In this document: piece by piece, positions 49,103 through 60,482 of the stretch | Position numbering within the stretch: position 1 is the stretch's first letter | How the letters are laid out: the number at the start of each line of letters is the position of its first letter | Origin: Purshia tridentata | Lineage: Eukaryota > Streptophyta > Magnoliopsida > Rosales > Rosaceae | Direction of reading: 5' to 3' | NCBI GenBank assembly: GCA_003254885.1 | Contig: QANT01007799.1 | Span: forward strand, 1 to 64,000 | Length of the DNA stretch: 64,000 bases | Notes under the pieces: generated by a model | The model's database searches: none | Told to the model about the DNA's origin: nothing | Seen by the model: the letters and a program-made list of their open reading frames with translations, nothing else | Made by a program: the position numbers and the translations under genes

Positions 49103-49345
49103 ATGTCAACTCGCATAAATAGGTTACCGTTCCCCAACTACATCCCACGTGGCGTACTCTTATTTGTTACCGCCTTAACCCTCCTCCTCCCACTTAATTT
49201 CGCCATAACTCCTTCAACTGTGTCATCAATGCATACTTCACACTCTGGTAATGCCCCCACCCTTCACCAAAATTACAATGTGCCCCTAGTTCTTGAAGGC
49301 ATTGGTTGGCCAAACAAAACCCACATATTCATTAGGGAATCATGA
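49103..49345 (+). CDS. Small hydrophobic/secreted ORF, unrecognised (80 aa)
   Basis: Begins MSTRINRLPFPNY, then a hydrophobic segment (GVLLFVTALTLLLPLNFAI, about 18-36) that could be a signal peptide or anchor, then a Ser/His/Asn-rich tail ending NKTHIFIRES with an N-glycosylation-type NKT. C-rich third positions and the pyrimidine-rich leader look gene-like, but I recognise no family. It could be a small secreted peptide precursor or a remnant. Confidence 0.35.
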   Translation: MSTRINRLPFPNYIPRGVLLFVTALTLLLPLNFAITPSTVSSMHTSHSGNAPTLHQNYNVPLVLEGIGWPNKTHIFIRES

Positions 49346-49982
49346 GTGATGAGGATTCATAATCCATTCAATTAAGTTTACCTCCATCAATTTAAGAACA
49401 TAACTTGAATGACAAATACTGGAGGTGCACTTGCGCATCTACTCTCTTCTAAAATTCTTATTTCGCTAATTAATCTAAAATATGAACGATTTCAATGCTA
49501 AACTACATCATCCAACAAATATTTTGAAAGAAGAATTAAATGTGCAAGTGCATCCATGCCTTGCCCAACCAGAATTACAAAATCGATTGGGTTGGACTTA
49601 CTTAGAAAGATGATTAGAGGTTGGAAATAGACTGGGCTTAACCTAGGAAAATTAATTAAAAAAAAAAAAAACTTGTACTGGATTACAGCCCATGTAGCCT
49701 TTAATATAAAATTAGATTCACATCCTTTCAGTCCCTTCTCCTAAAATTTTGTCACAAGCGGCTTGTTTTGCAATTTTGAGAAAATACAAGGGGCACAATA
49801 AAATGGCTATTTGGGAGTTTAGAGAATATGCAAGGGCAAAGTTTTGGCTTCACACCTATATGAACCCCACCATTTCGACTCATTGTCCCAACCTCACATT
49901 TCTCACAAGCTTGGGCATATATTTTGAAACAAAGAAAAAAATAAGTCCATAAGTTGAAAGAGAAAGGAAGCTGAAGATCAAA

Positions 49983-50495
49983 ATGTCTCTAGTGACAGAA
50001 GAGATCAGAGCCAAGGCTGATGAGCTCTACCATGGTGATGAGCTCTGCCAAGAGAAGTCAAAGTTCTTGCTCACAGAAATCAAGCTGCCCAATGGCCTCT
50101 TGCCCTTGAAAGACATAGAGGAATGTGGGTATGTGAAGGAGACTGGGTTTGTGTGGCTCAAGCAGAAGAAGAGCACAACCCACAAGTTTGACAAGATTGG
50201 GAAACTGGTGACCTATGCACCTGAAGTGACAGCCTTTGTGGAGGAGGGCAAGATCAAGAAGCTCACTGGGGTCAAGACCAAGGAGCTTTTGGTTTGGGTG
50301 TCCCTGAGTGACATCTATGTTGATGACCCACCCACTGGGAAGATCACTTTCAAGATTCCTTCAGGACTATTTAGGACATTTCCTGTGTCAGCTTTTGAGA
50401 TTGAGGAAGCCAAGGATGCCAAGGACAAGAAGGATGCCAAGGACAAGAAGGATGTCAAGGACAAGAAGGAAGTGAAGGGAGTTGTGGAAGTGTAG
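49983..50495 (+). CDS. DUF538 domain protein
   Basis: Intronless, 170 aa. The DUF538 domain spans about 5-140 (PNGLLPLKDIEECGY, ETGFVWLKQKKSTTHKFD, LTGVKTKELLVWVSL, FRTFPVSAFE). The C-terminus is a Lys/Asp-rich repeat built of KDAKDKK-type units (about 144-165). DUF538 proteins are plant-specific, beta-rich and of unsettled biochemical role; some are linked to stress and chlorophyll or lipid handling. It resembles At1g09310 and has the same neighbour order. The ATG context (AAAATGTC) and purine-rich leader fit a highly expressed gene. The stretch 49346-49982 before it shows nothing else. Confidence 0.9.
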   Translation: MSLVTEEIRAKADELYHGDELCQEKSKFLLTEIKLPNGLLPLKDIEECGYVKETGFVWLKQKKSTTHKFDKIGKLVTYAPEVTAFVEEGKIKKLTGVKTKELLVWVSLSDIYVDDPPTGKITFKIPSGLFRTFPVSAFEIEEAKDAKDKKDAKDKKDVKDKKEVKGVVEV

Positions 50496-52045
50496 GAGGA
50501 GAAAGGTTTAGATTTTTAAGATTACTTCAAAGTTCAAGAGTAATTCTACTACTACTACTACTGCCCAAAGGCTTTGTCTTGTTTCTCATCTCTTGATTTC
50601 TTCTTTTTCTTTTTATCAGTCCTTTTACTAGTGCTACTTAAAATGAAATAAAATTAGAGACATTTATAAACAGTTTCTTTGTTCTATCGATATTTTGTTA
50701 GCTTTTGGTTTGATTGAAATTTGAAGAATAGACAAAGATCACTCAGCTAACACTGATTCAGGATCAGAAATTTGGGTCATGTTCTGGTGTCATAATTATA
50801 ACTTTTAAGGATAGAAATGACCCATATTCTAAATTTATGACCAAATTTATGTTATGAGAAGGAAGTGAAAGCTGCATTTTCCCAGAAAAAGAAAAAGAAA
50901 AAGAAAACCACTGCATCATGCATTTTCCATTGGAAGTGATGTTAGCTGGTTACAAGAGCCTTCTCTGTTTTATCCAGGATAGATCTGTTTGTGAGCATTG
51001 TTCACAATTCGGTCTAAGCAGTGTTCGTTTTGGTTTTGTCTATCTTCACCTTTCTTACTTGAATGGGGGAGTTAAAACTGGCCACGTGTGCGTGACCAAG
51101 CAATTGATAAATTTAGGTGCTCCTCTGTTTGCTTGTATTGTAGATATGTAGGTTCTATTTATTGGAGAAATTAAGGGTCCAATTTTGATGGGCCAAAGGG
51201 CCTAAGACATGTTTGAAGGTGAGAGTTCATTTCCATTGCATAGCCAACTACCTTCTTTCTTTTGTATCATTGAAATCAATTGCTAACACATTTGATGGTA
51301 GATGTACCCGTCAACATTCAAATGTTAATAACGTGTTTGTATAGTAGAATTTATCAAAACCCCAAGCCATAAAAAGTATAAAGAATGATACACCTTCCAA
51401 TTGGGTTTTAACGACAAAATAACAACCCTTTGCATATTAGAGTTGATTTAATTGAATGGGTAGATTACCCATGTAAATTTATAATTTTATGAATTAGGGA
51501 AAAAAAAAACTGAAGTTAATCAACAAGCTAATTGTGCTGAGTTAAAGGAACTGGCCAGATTAGAATCTGATCATTTAACACCTCCTCTTCAATGAGACGG
51601 TCACCCCCATTCAATGCCTGGTACCAAATTACAGTATCCAATTTCAGTTCAATAAATTCAAGGGCATTTATCCAACAAATTCTTGGCAGGTGCCCAAAAA
51701 TTAAAGACAGGCAACAAGAAGAGCCATTCATTTATGATATGCAGAAAGAAAGCTGAAACAATTGTTCCTATAAATGGCAAATGCAATCAACTAAATAAGT
51801 GATACAAATTTACATCTCCGGATATGGTTTAACAGGTTCACGGTTGCTTGATTACTGATTGGAAGGCAAAATGTCGTGTGTTTTAGGCAAAATGGTCTTA
51901 TGATCACTTGATAAAGACTAGGGAATTTGACTTCTACCACCATAACAAGTCAAGGTCTTGAGATGATGAAATCAACAACCAGTGAACCCTCTTATAGTTG
52001 ATACTCCAGGTACTCGTAGGAAATCTTTTATATTTTCACCAGGAA
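50496..52045. other. Intergenic region and probable 3' UTR of the agenet gene
   Basis: A 3' flank with CTACTACTACTACTACT and AATAAA-like sites (50646) belongs to the DUF538 gene. From about 51.5 kb the minus-strand 3' UTR of the agenet transcript may begin; an open minus-strand stretch (51528-51731) has no family resemblance. Confidence 0.4.
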
Positions 52046-54434
52046 TCACAATTGTAAAGCCTGCCAAGAATACACAATTAGTCAACAATCAGTTAAAGCT
52101 CAATAACAAATACATATTTTAGACGCAAGAACATATTCGATTGTGCTAATTACTAGCATCAGCATTTGACACTAACACTATAAAAAAAATATGTTGTCAT
52201 CAAACCCCAAAAGACACATGGAGTGGTAATCAGCTGGGCAGGTGGAACTGCAGCTCTTACTCTCATTCATTTATGAATAACTGTCATGCACCTATCCATT
52301 TATTGATATTTAGGAAAGGCCCCTAAGTTACTTGAAAGAGTAAGTCTACTCACTTGAATTTTCCTTAGGTTTTATATTTTAAAGGATTTAGGTGTAGTTA
52401 TCTTTTTTGTATAACTGTCCTCTTAAGTAATTTTGGGTATGAGTAAACTTACTATTAAAATTTTGTTGAAAGTTTGGTGTAGTGAGTGATTTTCACTCTA
52501 CCCAAGTTTTCTAAATCATAAAGGAAAAATATGAATCTAGCAAAAATTTGAGACCTAGATCATAGTTTTCCAGGATAACAATGTATTTGATAACTATGGA
52601 CAAGGCCTTTCCACATAATTTAGATACTAAACAGTTACAGCCAGCCGTTTGGAAAAAGGCACTTTGAACTTATCCTTGGGTGGTTCTTTCCATTTTGTGC
52701 AATTTTTGTTCCCTTATTATATTTCCATCTCCAACTTCTACAAACAGCTACATCTTGACTAAAGTTTTTGGAAAATGCTTTAGAACTCAACTATATGTTA
52801 TTTTCCCAAGAATAGCAGAAATTCTAACGTCCCTATATTTTGAAACTAAAAAAGGTCAATGTTTGCCCAATGCTTGTTACTTTTGTGGAAAAACCTTGCA
52901 CATAGCAGGCTAGGATTCAGAATTTACAAAACCTATTAAACACTAAAGGAAACTAAAAGTTTGATGATAATAATGTAGCTGAAAGATAGTCATACCCGAG
53001 AAGCCATAACCCATTTTCCCTCAATCCAATCCTGATGAAGCCTTAACTCAGAGTGCTGAAATTCAATTTCCTCATACGTGCTCCTAAAGTAGACTATGTA
53101 CCTTGAGTCCCTAAAAACCTTAGAAATCACACCCACCCACCAGCCATCATTGTACAAAGCATCAACCTCTTGAAGCAAACTGAAATGATCAACAACAGTT
53201 TCTGGTGGATTAGGTCGTATGTGCAGGGTGTCAACCTCTTCTCTCAAGAATGCTGAATCATCATCTGTTCTTAAGCTCTGGTACTCAATAAGGAACTTGT
53301 CCTTCCCCACAGCTTCCACGACAGCTGCAGCAAACCAAGCACCATGAAAACCATCTTCATCACTGCTAACCTCAACTAGTGTTCCCTTGGGAAAGTTCTC
53401 ATGAGTTGCCACTTTCTGCAGTTTAGAAATCCAAGCTTGTGAAATACAGAAATGAGAAAAGATGAGCAACGAGAATGTGCCGGAAAAAAGAAGAAGCAGA
53501 AAGCATAAGCAGAAGAAACATATGACTACGAAGAACCATACAAAGTAGTTGTTTCCAAGAGCTTGCCAGGTTTAGGATTTGCATATAGACTGAAAGCATA
53601 CTTGTTCCGTAGTCAAGATATCCAAAGAATAAAAAGAGACAAATGAAAAATGATAACTATGCAGCTACCAGGTTTAGTTTGCAGCAAAAAAAATTGCATC
53701 AAGCTTCGGGGAAACAATTGTTATCATAAAACTGCACCCGTATTCCTGAAGCAATGAAATGTCTCAACAATCCATGCTAGCTTGTTCTATTTAAACAACT
53801 AGAAGGCTAACATCCCAAAATTGGTATACAAAAGACAACAAAGAAAATGTCCTTTATTTATATTATCTTTTAAATTCACAATTACCCAATTGAATATATT
53901 TAAGTTCTTTTCTTTTTAGACTGAGAATATATTGAAGTTTCAAATCTTAAAACCTGTAGGAACCATCAGCCACAGTGAGGTGTTGGTCCTTTAAATAATG
54001 TGAAACTCTAATGCTCAATTTGAATGGAGTAAACTGAACCTCAATTTTTAAAGGTACTAGTTGCATTCCTATGGTTTGAAAAATAAGAATTAAAAATAAA
54101 AATCTTATCGGCAAAGCGTCTCGCTTCATTTTATTACTGATCAGAATGCAAGAAATCTTTTGCAACCTTTACACGACATATATACATTTTACATTTATTT
54201 TTTATTTTTTACAACTTGTTGTGTTAAAGATCGTATTTTTTATTGTCCAACAATTAAATAGACAGCACCTCCTTTGAGCCAATGTCACACAAACTAAACA
54301 AGCAAAGCCCATAAAACCCTTTAAGAAAAACAGAGAATAAGAGCTGCAAAGTTTCTTACCTCTGTTTCTTCTTCTCCATTTCCTTCCAGACGAGGCGCCC
54401 AATTCTCGGGTTTGCCTTTGCGTTTTGGAGGCAT
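52046..54434 (-). CDS. Agenet/Tudor-like domain protein
   Basis: Exons on the minus strand: 54434-54360, 53415-52996, 52060-52046; 169 aa. N-terminus MPPKRKGKPENWAPRLEG; first agenet domain around FPKGTLVEVSSDEDGFHGAWF and FLIEYQSL; second around VDALYNDGWWVGVISKV and YIVYFRSTYEEIEF, ending LHQDWIEGKWV. Exons 1 and 2 are firmly supported by phase and family pattern. Exon 3 adds only four residues and a stop after the acceptor at 52061, so the C-terminus is uncertain. Agenet pairs bind modified histones or RNA-linked partners in plants. By position it corresponds to At1g09320, which I recall as longer; this gene may be a shortened form. Intron 1 is 944 bases and intron 2 is 935. Confidence 0.7.
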
Positions 54435-54678
54435 TTTTGTATTTTGGGTTTAGGGTATTACTGTGAGATATCGAGAAAGTTCAGTCTTTTTTTGGTGGTA
54501 AAAAGTTTTGTCTTTTTTAGTCGGGGGCATTTCTGCTTTGTAGCAATACTTGAGTAATACGTGTCAAGATTTTATTGGTGGGGTTTTATTTTGGCGGGAT
54601 TGTAGAGGAGAAAGTTTACCAAGTACTGTCAGTTGGGTTTCATTCAAAGTCCAAACCTTTAGCTTTCTCTCCCTCTTA
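54435..54678. promoter_or_regulatory. Short shared promoter between divergent genes
   Basis: Only 244 bases separate the agenet ATG (minus) from the PPR ATG (plus), so both promoters and leaders must fit here. A TTGG/GGCGGG-containing stretch near 54590 is present; no clear TATA box was seen. Confidence 0.6.
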
Positions 54679-57072
54679 ATGAGTTTGACTAAACTGAAAC
54701 CACTATCTTTAGCTGCAAAATCAACTTTGAATCACAAACCCATGTCCAAAATAACCATAAATTTGTCAATTTTAGAGACCCATTTGCCCAAATGCCAAAA
54801 TCTCAAGCAGTTTAACCAAATATTCTCTCAGATGATCCTCACTGGCTTCATTAGGGACACATATGCTGCAAGTAGAGTCCTCAAATTCTCCACTAGCTCA
54901 CCTTTTATTCACAATATTGATTTGTCTCTAAGAATTTTGAGTCAAATTGAGAACTCAAATGCCTTCATTTGGAACACTATGATGAGAGCTTATATACAAA
55001 GAAACTGCCCTCAAAAGGCTTTGAGTCTTTATGATTTGATGTTGGATAAGAATGTGGACCCTGACAATTACACTTACCCAATTCTAGTTCAAGCGTGCGC
55101 TATCCGGGTATCAGAATTTGAAGGGAAACAGATTCATGGTCATATTTTCAAGGTGGGTTTTGATTCAGATGGTTATGTCCAGAACACATTGATCAATATG
55201 TATGCTGTTTGTGAGAATATGAGCAGTGCCCGTAACTTGTTTGATGAAAGTCTTGTTTTAAATTCGGTGTCTTGGAATTCAATTTTGGCAGGGTATGTTC
55301 GGGTGGGGGATGTGGAAGAGGCAAAGTTTATATATGATCATATGCCAGAGAGGAGCACAATTGCTTCGAATTCTATGATTGTTTTGTTTGGTAGGACAGG
55401 TTGTGTAACTGAAGCTTGTCGGTTATTTAATGAACTTCCCGAGAAGGATATGGTTTCATGGAGCGCATTGATTTCTTGCTATGAGCAAAATGAGATGCAT
55501 GAGGAGGCCCTGGATATGTTTCTGAAAATGATTGCTAATGGAATTATGGTGGATGAAGTTGTGGTGGTCACTGTTCTTTCTGCATGTGCACACTTGACAA
55601 TTGTCCAGACAGGGAAGTTGATCCATGGGTTAGTTGTGAAAATCGGAATCGAAACGTACGTTAATCTTCAAAATGCGTTGATTCACGTGTATTCAAGTTG
55701 TGGGGAAATAATGGCTGCCCAAAAACTGTTCAATGCAGCCTGCCACTTGGATCAGATATCTTGGAACTCCCTGATATCTGGGTACTTGAAATGCGGTTTG
55801 GTCGAAAATGCTAGGACATTATTTGATTCCATGCCTGAGAAGGATATTGTGTCTTGGAGTGCAATGATATCAGGTTATGCTCAACATGATCGGTTCTCAG
55901 AAACTTTGGCATTGTTTCAGGAGATGCAGCTTTTTGAAATTAGGCCAGATGAGACCTCTTTGGTGAGTGTTATCTCGGCTTGCACTCATTTATCTGCCCT
56001 TGACCTGGGCCAATGGATACATACTTATATAAGGAAAAATGGCATTAAAATTAATGTCTTCTTGGGTACGACCCTTATAAACATGTACATGAAATGTGGG
56101 TGTGTGGAAAACGCATTGGAGGTTTTCCAGGGGACAGCTGAAAAGGGGGTTTCCAGTTGGAATGCTCTTATTCTTGGGTTGGCTATGAATGGTTTGGTGG
56201 AGAAGTCACTTGGAATGTTTTCAGAGATGAAGACATGTGGTGTGGCACCTAATGAGATAACCTTTATGGGAGTTCTTGGAGCTTGTCGACACATGGGCTT
56301 AGTAGATGAGGGGCGTCGCCATTTTGATTCGATGATCCAGGAACACAGGATAGAACCTAATGTTAAGCATTACGGATGCATGGTTGATCTTCTAGGACGT
56401 GCAGGTATGCTCAAGGAGGCGGAGGAACTCATTGAGAGTATGCCTATGACACCAGATGTAGCTGCTTGGGGTGCCTTACTAGGGGCTTGTAAGAAACATG
56501 GGGACCATGACATGGGGGAAAGGATAGGAAGAAAGCTCATTGAGCTTGAGCCTGACCATGATGGGTTCCATGTATTGCTGTCCAATATATATGCTTCAAA
56601 AGGTAATTGGGATGATGTTTATGAGATTAGGGGAATAATGATGCAACATGGGGTGGTAAAGACCCCGGGTTGTAGCATGATTGAAGCAAATGGAATAGTT
56701 CATGAATTTCTAGCAGGAGATAAAAAACACCCTCGAATAAAAGAGATTGAGGATATGTTGGATGCAATGGCTAAGAAATTGAAGATGGAAGGTTATGCAC
56801 CAGATACAAATGAGGTTTCCTTTGACATTGATGAAGAAGAGAAGGAAACTGCTCTTTTCAGACATAGTGAGAAACTAGCAATTGCCTTTGGGCTTATTGC
56901 TACCAGTCCACCAACACCAATAAGAATAATAAAGAATTTGCGAATATGTAATGATTGTCACATGGCAGCAAAGTTCATCTCGAAAGCTTTTGGTCGTGAC
57001 ATTGTGGTGAGGGATCGACATCGCTTTCACCACTTCAAGCAGGGATCTTGTTCTTGCAAGGATTATTGGTAG
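54679..57072 (+). CDS. Pentatricopeptide repeat protein, PLS class with E and DYW domains
   Basis: Single exon, 797 aa from the ATG at 54679. The frame is open further upstream but has no ATG there. The body has successive PLS repeats with typical pieces (NAFIWNTMMRAYIQ, VSWNSILAGYVRVGD, KDMVSWSALISCYEQNEM, DQISWNSLISGYLKCG, KDIVSWSAMISGYAQHD), then E/E+ motifs (AAWGALLGACKKHGD, YVMLSN-like HVLLSNIYASKGNWDD, GCSMIEANGIVHEF). The C-terminal DYW deaminase domain has H729-x-E731, C757-x-x-C760 and the terminal CSCKDYW. DYW proteins edit C to U in plastid or mitochondrial RNA. The Ser/Lys-rich first ~30 residues can serve as an organelle signal; which organelle is unclear. The orthologue is not named. 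Confidence 0.92.
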   Translation: MSLTKLKPLSLAAKSTLNHKPMSKITINLSILETHLPKCQNLKQFNQIFSQMILTGFIRDTYAASRVLKFSTSSPFIHNIDLSLRILSQIENSNAFIWNTMMRAYIQRNCPQKALSLYDLMLDKNVDPDNYTYPILVQACAIRVSEFEGKQIHGHIFKVGFDSDGYVQNTLINMYAVCENMSSARNLFDESLVLNSVSWNSILAGYVRVGDVEEAKFIYDHMPERSTIASNSMIVLFGRTGCVTEACRLFNELPEKDMVSWSALISCYEQNEMHEEALDMFLKMIANGIMVDEVVVVTVLSACAHLTIVQTGKLIHGLVVKIGIETYVNLQNALIHVYSSCGEIMAAQKLFNAACHLDQISWNSLISGYLKCGLVENARTLFDSMPEKDIVSWSAMISGYAQHDRFSETLALFQEMQLFEIRPDETSLVSVISACTHLSALDLGQWIHTYIRKNGIKINVFLGTTLINMYMKCGCVENALEVFQGTAEKGVSSWNALILGLAMNGLVEKSLGMFSEMKTCGVAPNEITFMGVLGACRHMGLVDEGRRHFDSMIQEHRIEPNVKHYGCMVDLLGRAGMLKEAEELIESMPMTPDVAAWGALLGACKKHGDHDMGERIGRKLIELEPDHDGFHVLLSNIYASKGNWDDVYEIRGIMMQHGVVKTPGCSMIEANGIVHEFLAGDKKHPRIKEIEDMLDAMAKKLKMEGYAPDTNEVSFDIDEEEKETALFRHSEKLAIAFGLIATSPPTPIRIIKNLRICNDCHMAAKFISKAFGRDIVVRDRHRFHHFKQGSCSCKDYW

Positions 57073-58465
57073 CAGATTACATAATTAAGTTGGTTTTAAC
57101 ATTATTCATCTACTTTAGAACTTGTCTAGTTCTGCCAAGAACTAGATAGGCATGGTCTGGCACCAACATGATGCTTTGCATTCAAGCTAAGTTCTGCGAC
57201 AACACAAAATAAACAAGCACCCAAAGAAAGGTTCTCAGCCTTGGGGGAATAGACCACTTCCAGATGAACTGCACTTCCGGTCAGGGACAGCTTCTTGATC
57301 GAACAAGGATAAATTAGGCAGACATAACAACATCAACAACAACAAGAATACTTTTAAATCTTACTGATCATAATAGAATGTATAATAGGGATACTTAAAT
57401 GTATTCTTGGAAGTAAGTGATGCAGAAGCTTCCGTTTCAAAACACTCGCACACATTCAAGGACTTCAAAAGAAAAACAAAAATCGTATTACTGTCAGTAG
57501 ACTAGATCAAAGTGTTCAGGAAGTTAACAGCAGGAAGTAAATGTTGAATGTACATTAGATAAAAAAACAAGAAAATCATACAAGATTCTACACGTGGAGA
57601 ATTCTTTAGAGGATTAAAAATATTGAAAACAATCTTGCTTATTAGTTTTTTTTTTTTTTTGCTTATTAGTTAATCACATGCATTATTGCCTTTATTAGAT
57701 AATTTCATCATGTGTTGGCAAAAATAGATTAACAGGGATACCAAATTTGGGAAATAAGTATTGATTATTTTCCAAAATGTTGAGCCTTATCGTTTTTGTT
57801 TTTTCTCTTCCTTTTGTCTATTTTACTTGGAACATGGGGTCACACTACAAGAGGTGACATTTTTTGCACCAAAAAGATCAATTATCCCACAACCTAAAGT
57901 ATTTGAGGAAATTATAATCCAAGTGAATATACCTGAAACCCACAACCCAAGGCCATGTCTTTTGAACTAGGACAAACATGTTTTTATGAACGCAGATGGA
58001 AGCTTTCTAATCTATAATTTATGAGTGTTTTTTTTTCATCAATACAATCTTAGGTAGCAAGTGTTCCCATAGTCCTATGGCTTTGGACACAAATTAAAAT
58101 TCTGCGGAAAAATTTGTGAAGATTCTCCAAATATGAAACATTCTTATATATAAAGCATAACCTTCACAGCTTGAGTCACAAACCCAATTAATCAATTTTT
58201 TAAACCAAATACAGTTGCTAATCTGTTCCTAACACTCCTTGTTACACGTGTTACTCCAGTGAACTTGGAGGCTAGTTTTCCCTCTCCCACTGGCCCTTTC
58301 TTTCATTGGATTGGCTTTAAATAAACAAAAGTGGTTATCTTTGCAACAAAGGCCCTTGAAAATGACTTTTCCAGTACGATGCTTGTTTACAAGAACCCGA
58401 TAACTTTGTATATCCTTCTGTTTTTCTCAATATGATGTTTGAGCTCCCTTAACATCACTTTCTGT
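57073..58465. other. Convergent intergenic region between two PPR genes
   Basis: It holds both 3' flanks. A small duplication (GCTTATTAGTT on both sides of a T14 run, 57636-57670) is seen. No ORF with recognisable features. Confidence 0.55.
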
Positions 58466-60482
58466 TCAAGTTCCATCATCTAGGTCATGTATAGAGCAAT
58501 CTAAATCAGTTGTGTACTCTGCTTCTTTCATGTGCCAAATCAGAACATCCAAAATTCCATACACCCACTTTATATGAGAACCAACCTTATCTCCTACAAC
58601 AAAACTATACACCTGGTTTCTTACCTCAATCCAACTCCTTCCTATCTCTTTCTTATTACCCACACCTCTCATCAACTTCCTCATCTTTGCAAATTCTCCC
58701 CATTTACCTTCAGCTGCATAAATATTTGACAGCATCACATATGTGCCCACCATATTTGGCCTCAAATCTAATATTCCCCGAGCAGCCAATTTTCCCAAAT
58801 GTGGAAGCTTATGTTCTTTACAAGCCCCAAGAAGTGCACCCCAAACAGACTCATTAGCCTTAAATGGCATACTCTTTATTAATTCATAAGCCTCCTCAAC
58901 TCTCCCAGCACGGCCTAGCAAATCCACCACACACCCATAAATGTCTTGATCTGGAGTTAGTTTATAGTCTTTTACCATTGATTTGAAATACATCAAGCCT
59001 TCATCAACGAGTCCAGCATGGCTGCAAGCACTCAGAACAGCCATAAACACAATTCGGTCAGGTCTAATACCTGACTTTACCATCTCATCAAACAATCCGA
59101 CAGCCTCTTTTCCATATCCATGAGCCCCATATCCAATCATCATGGAAGTCCAGGAGACTAAATTTCTATGAGACATTTCACTAAAAATTTTGTGCGAGTC
59201 GGCTATGCTTCCACACTTGGCATACATGTCAATAAGAGCATTAGCCAATGCCAGATTCTTTTCAAGGCCTCTCCGAATAATTCCACTGTGAACTTGTTCC
59301 CCGCAGTTCAAAACTGCTAAGTTAGCACAGGCGGATGTGGCGCTGGTAAATGTGAAGCAATTAGGACTGAAGCCTTCTGAGTCCATAAGAGAAAATATAC
59401 GTAGGGACTCCTTAGGATCAAATCTTTCATGTCCAGAAATTAAGGCGTTCCATGTGATCAAATCTCTATGCGTCATTTCATGGAAGTACTGATTTGCCTC
59501 TGATAAACAACCAAACCTGCAATACATATCCAGTATGGAATTTATGACAGGAAGATTGGACTCAAATCCATGTTTAATCACTGCTGAATGTATTTGCTTG
59601 CCAAAAGTATGCCAGCCAATTGAGGCACAAGCTCTAATCGCAATTGAAAAGCTAAATGGGTTCAGTTCCGCTTCCTCCTGTTAGCCAATACATTCAAAAA
59701 ACAAAAAATATTAGGCACATTGCATAAAGTTATGCAAACTGATCCGAAGACTGAACTCTTCAATGAAAATGAAATGTTCTGCATACACTGTAACAATATA
59801 CGAAATAAATGTGGAATTCTCCTCAAACCCAATTAGTTTAATGAAATGTAAAGATGATTCAGCCACTTACCCGCAACATTTTCCGGAAAATTTGAAGCCC
59901 ACCATAGCCATCACCTCTGTGAGTGAAGCCAGTGATCAAAGTAGTCCATGTAACATCATTCTTTTCATGAATATCCTTAAAGACCATGCAAGCATCGTCC
60001 ATGCTAGCACAACAAGTAGCATACATGTCCATGAGTGCATTTTCCACATACATGGAGCCCTGAATGCCATGCTTAACAGCCGACCCATGAACCAATGCAC
60101 CACATGAAAGAGCTTTCATGCCCTTACAAGCCTTTAGTACACTAGAAAAAGTAAAAGCATTTGGTTTCATTTCATTCTTCACCATCTCACAGAACATAGT
60201 CCATGCATCGCTGTGGTGACTGCAAGACGTGTACCCAGCAATCATAGCAGTCCATGCAACCACGTCTCTGTCAGGCATTTCATCGAACAACATACGTGCT
60301 TCTTTGATTAAGCCCTTTTCAAAGTATGATTTAATTAAATCCGTGGCTAAAATATGGGGACCCTTTGGTAAAAATGGAGGGTTTAATTGGGTGGTGCAGT
60401 CCTGGGCCCACCGAAGTGAGTTTCTGATTAAGGGTGGTATGGGGTAGAAATGAGATCTGGACAGTACTTTTTTTGTGCTCAT
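58466..60482 (-). CDS. PGN: Pentatricopeptide repeat protein, PGN-like (At1g56570)
   Basis: Two exons on the minus strand: 60482-59871 and 59677-58466, a phase-0 GT-AG intron of 193 bases; 607 aa (Arabidopsis about 611). N-terminal Ser/Pro/Arg-rich presequence, then PLS-type repeats: ATDLIKSYFEKGLIKEA, DRDVVAWTAMIAGYTS, KNDVTWTTLITGFTH, NSILDMYCRFGCLSEA, RDLITWNALISGHER, RNLVSWTSMMIGYGAHG, then E motifs (VWGALLGACKEHK, GTYVMLSNIYAAEGKW). There is no DYW domain. Residue-level resemblance to Arabidopsis PGN (a mitochondrial PPR protein affecting germination on salt and defence) is strong. The start is the first ATG before ILATDLI. Confidence 0.9.

Noticed and set aside
54550-54678. Upstream extension of the DYW PPR reading frame
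   Set aside because: It contains no ATG and overlaps the short divergent promoter; the Met at 54679 gives a normal N-terminus.
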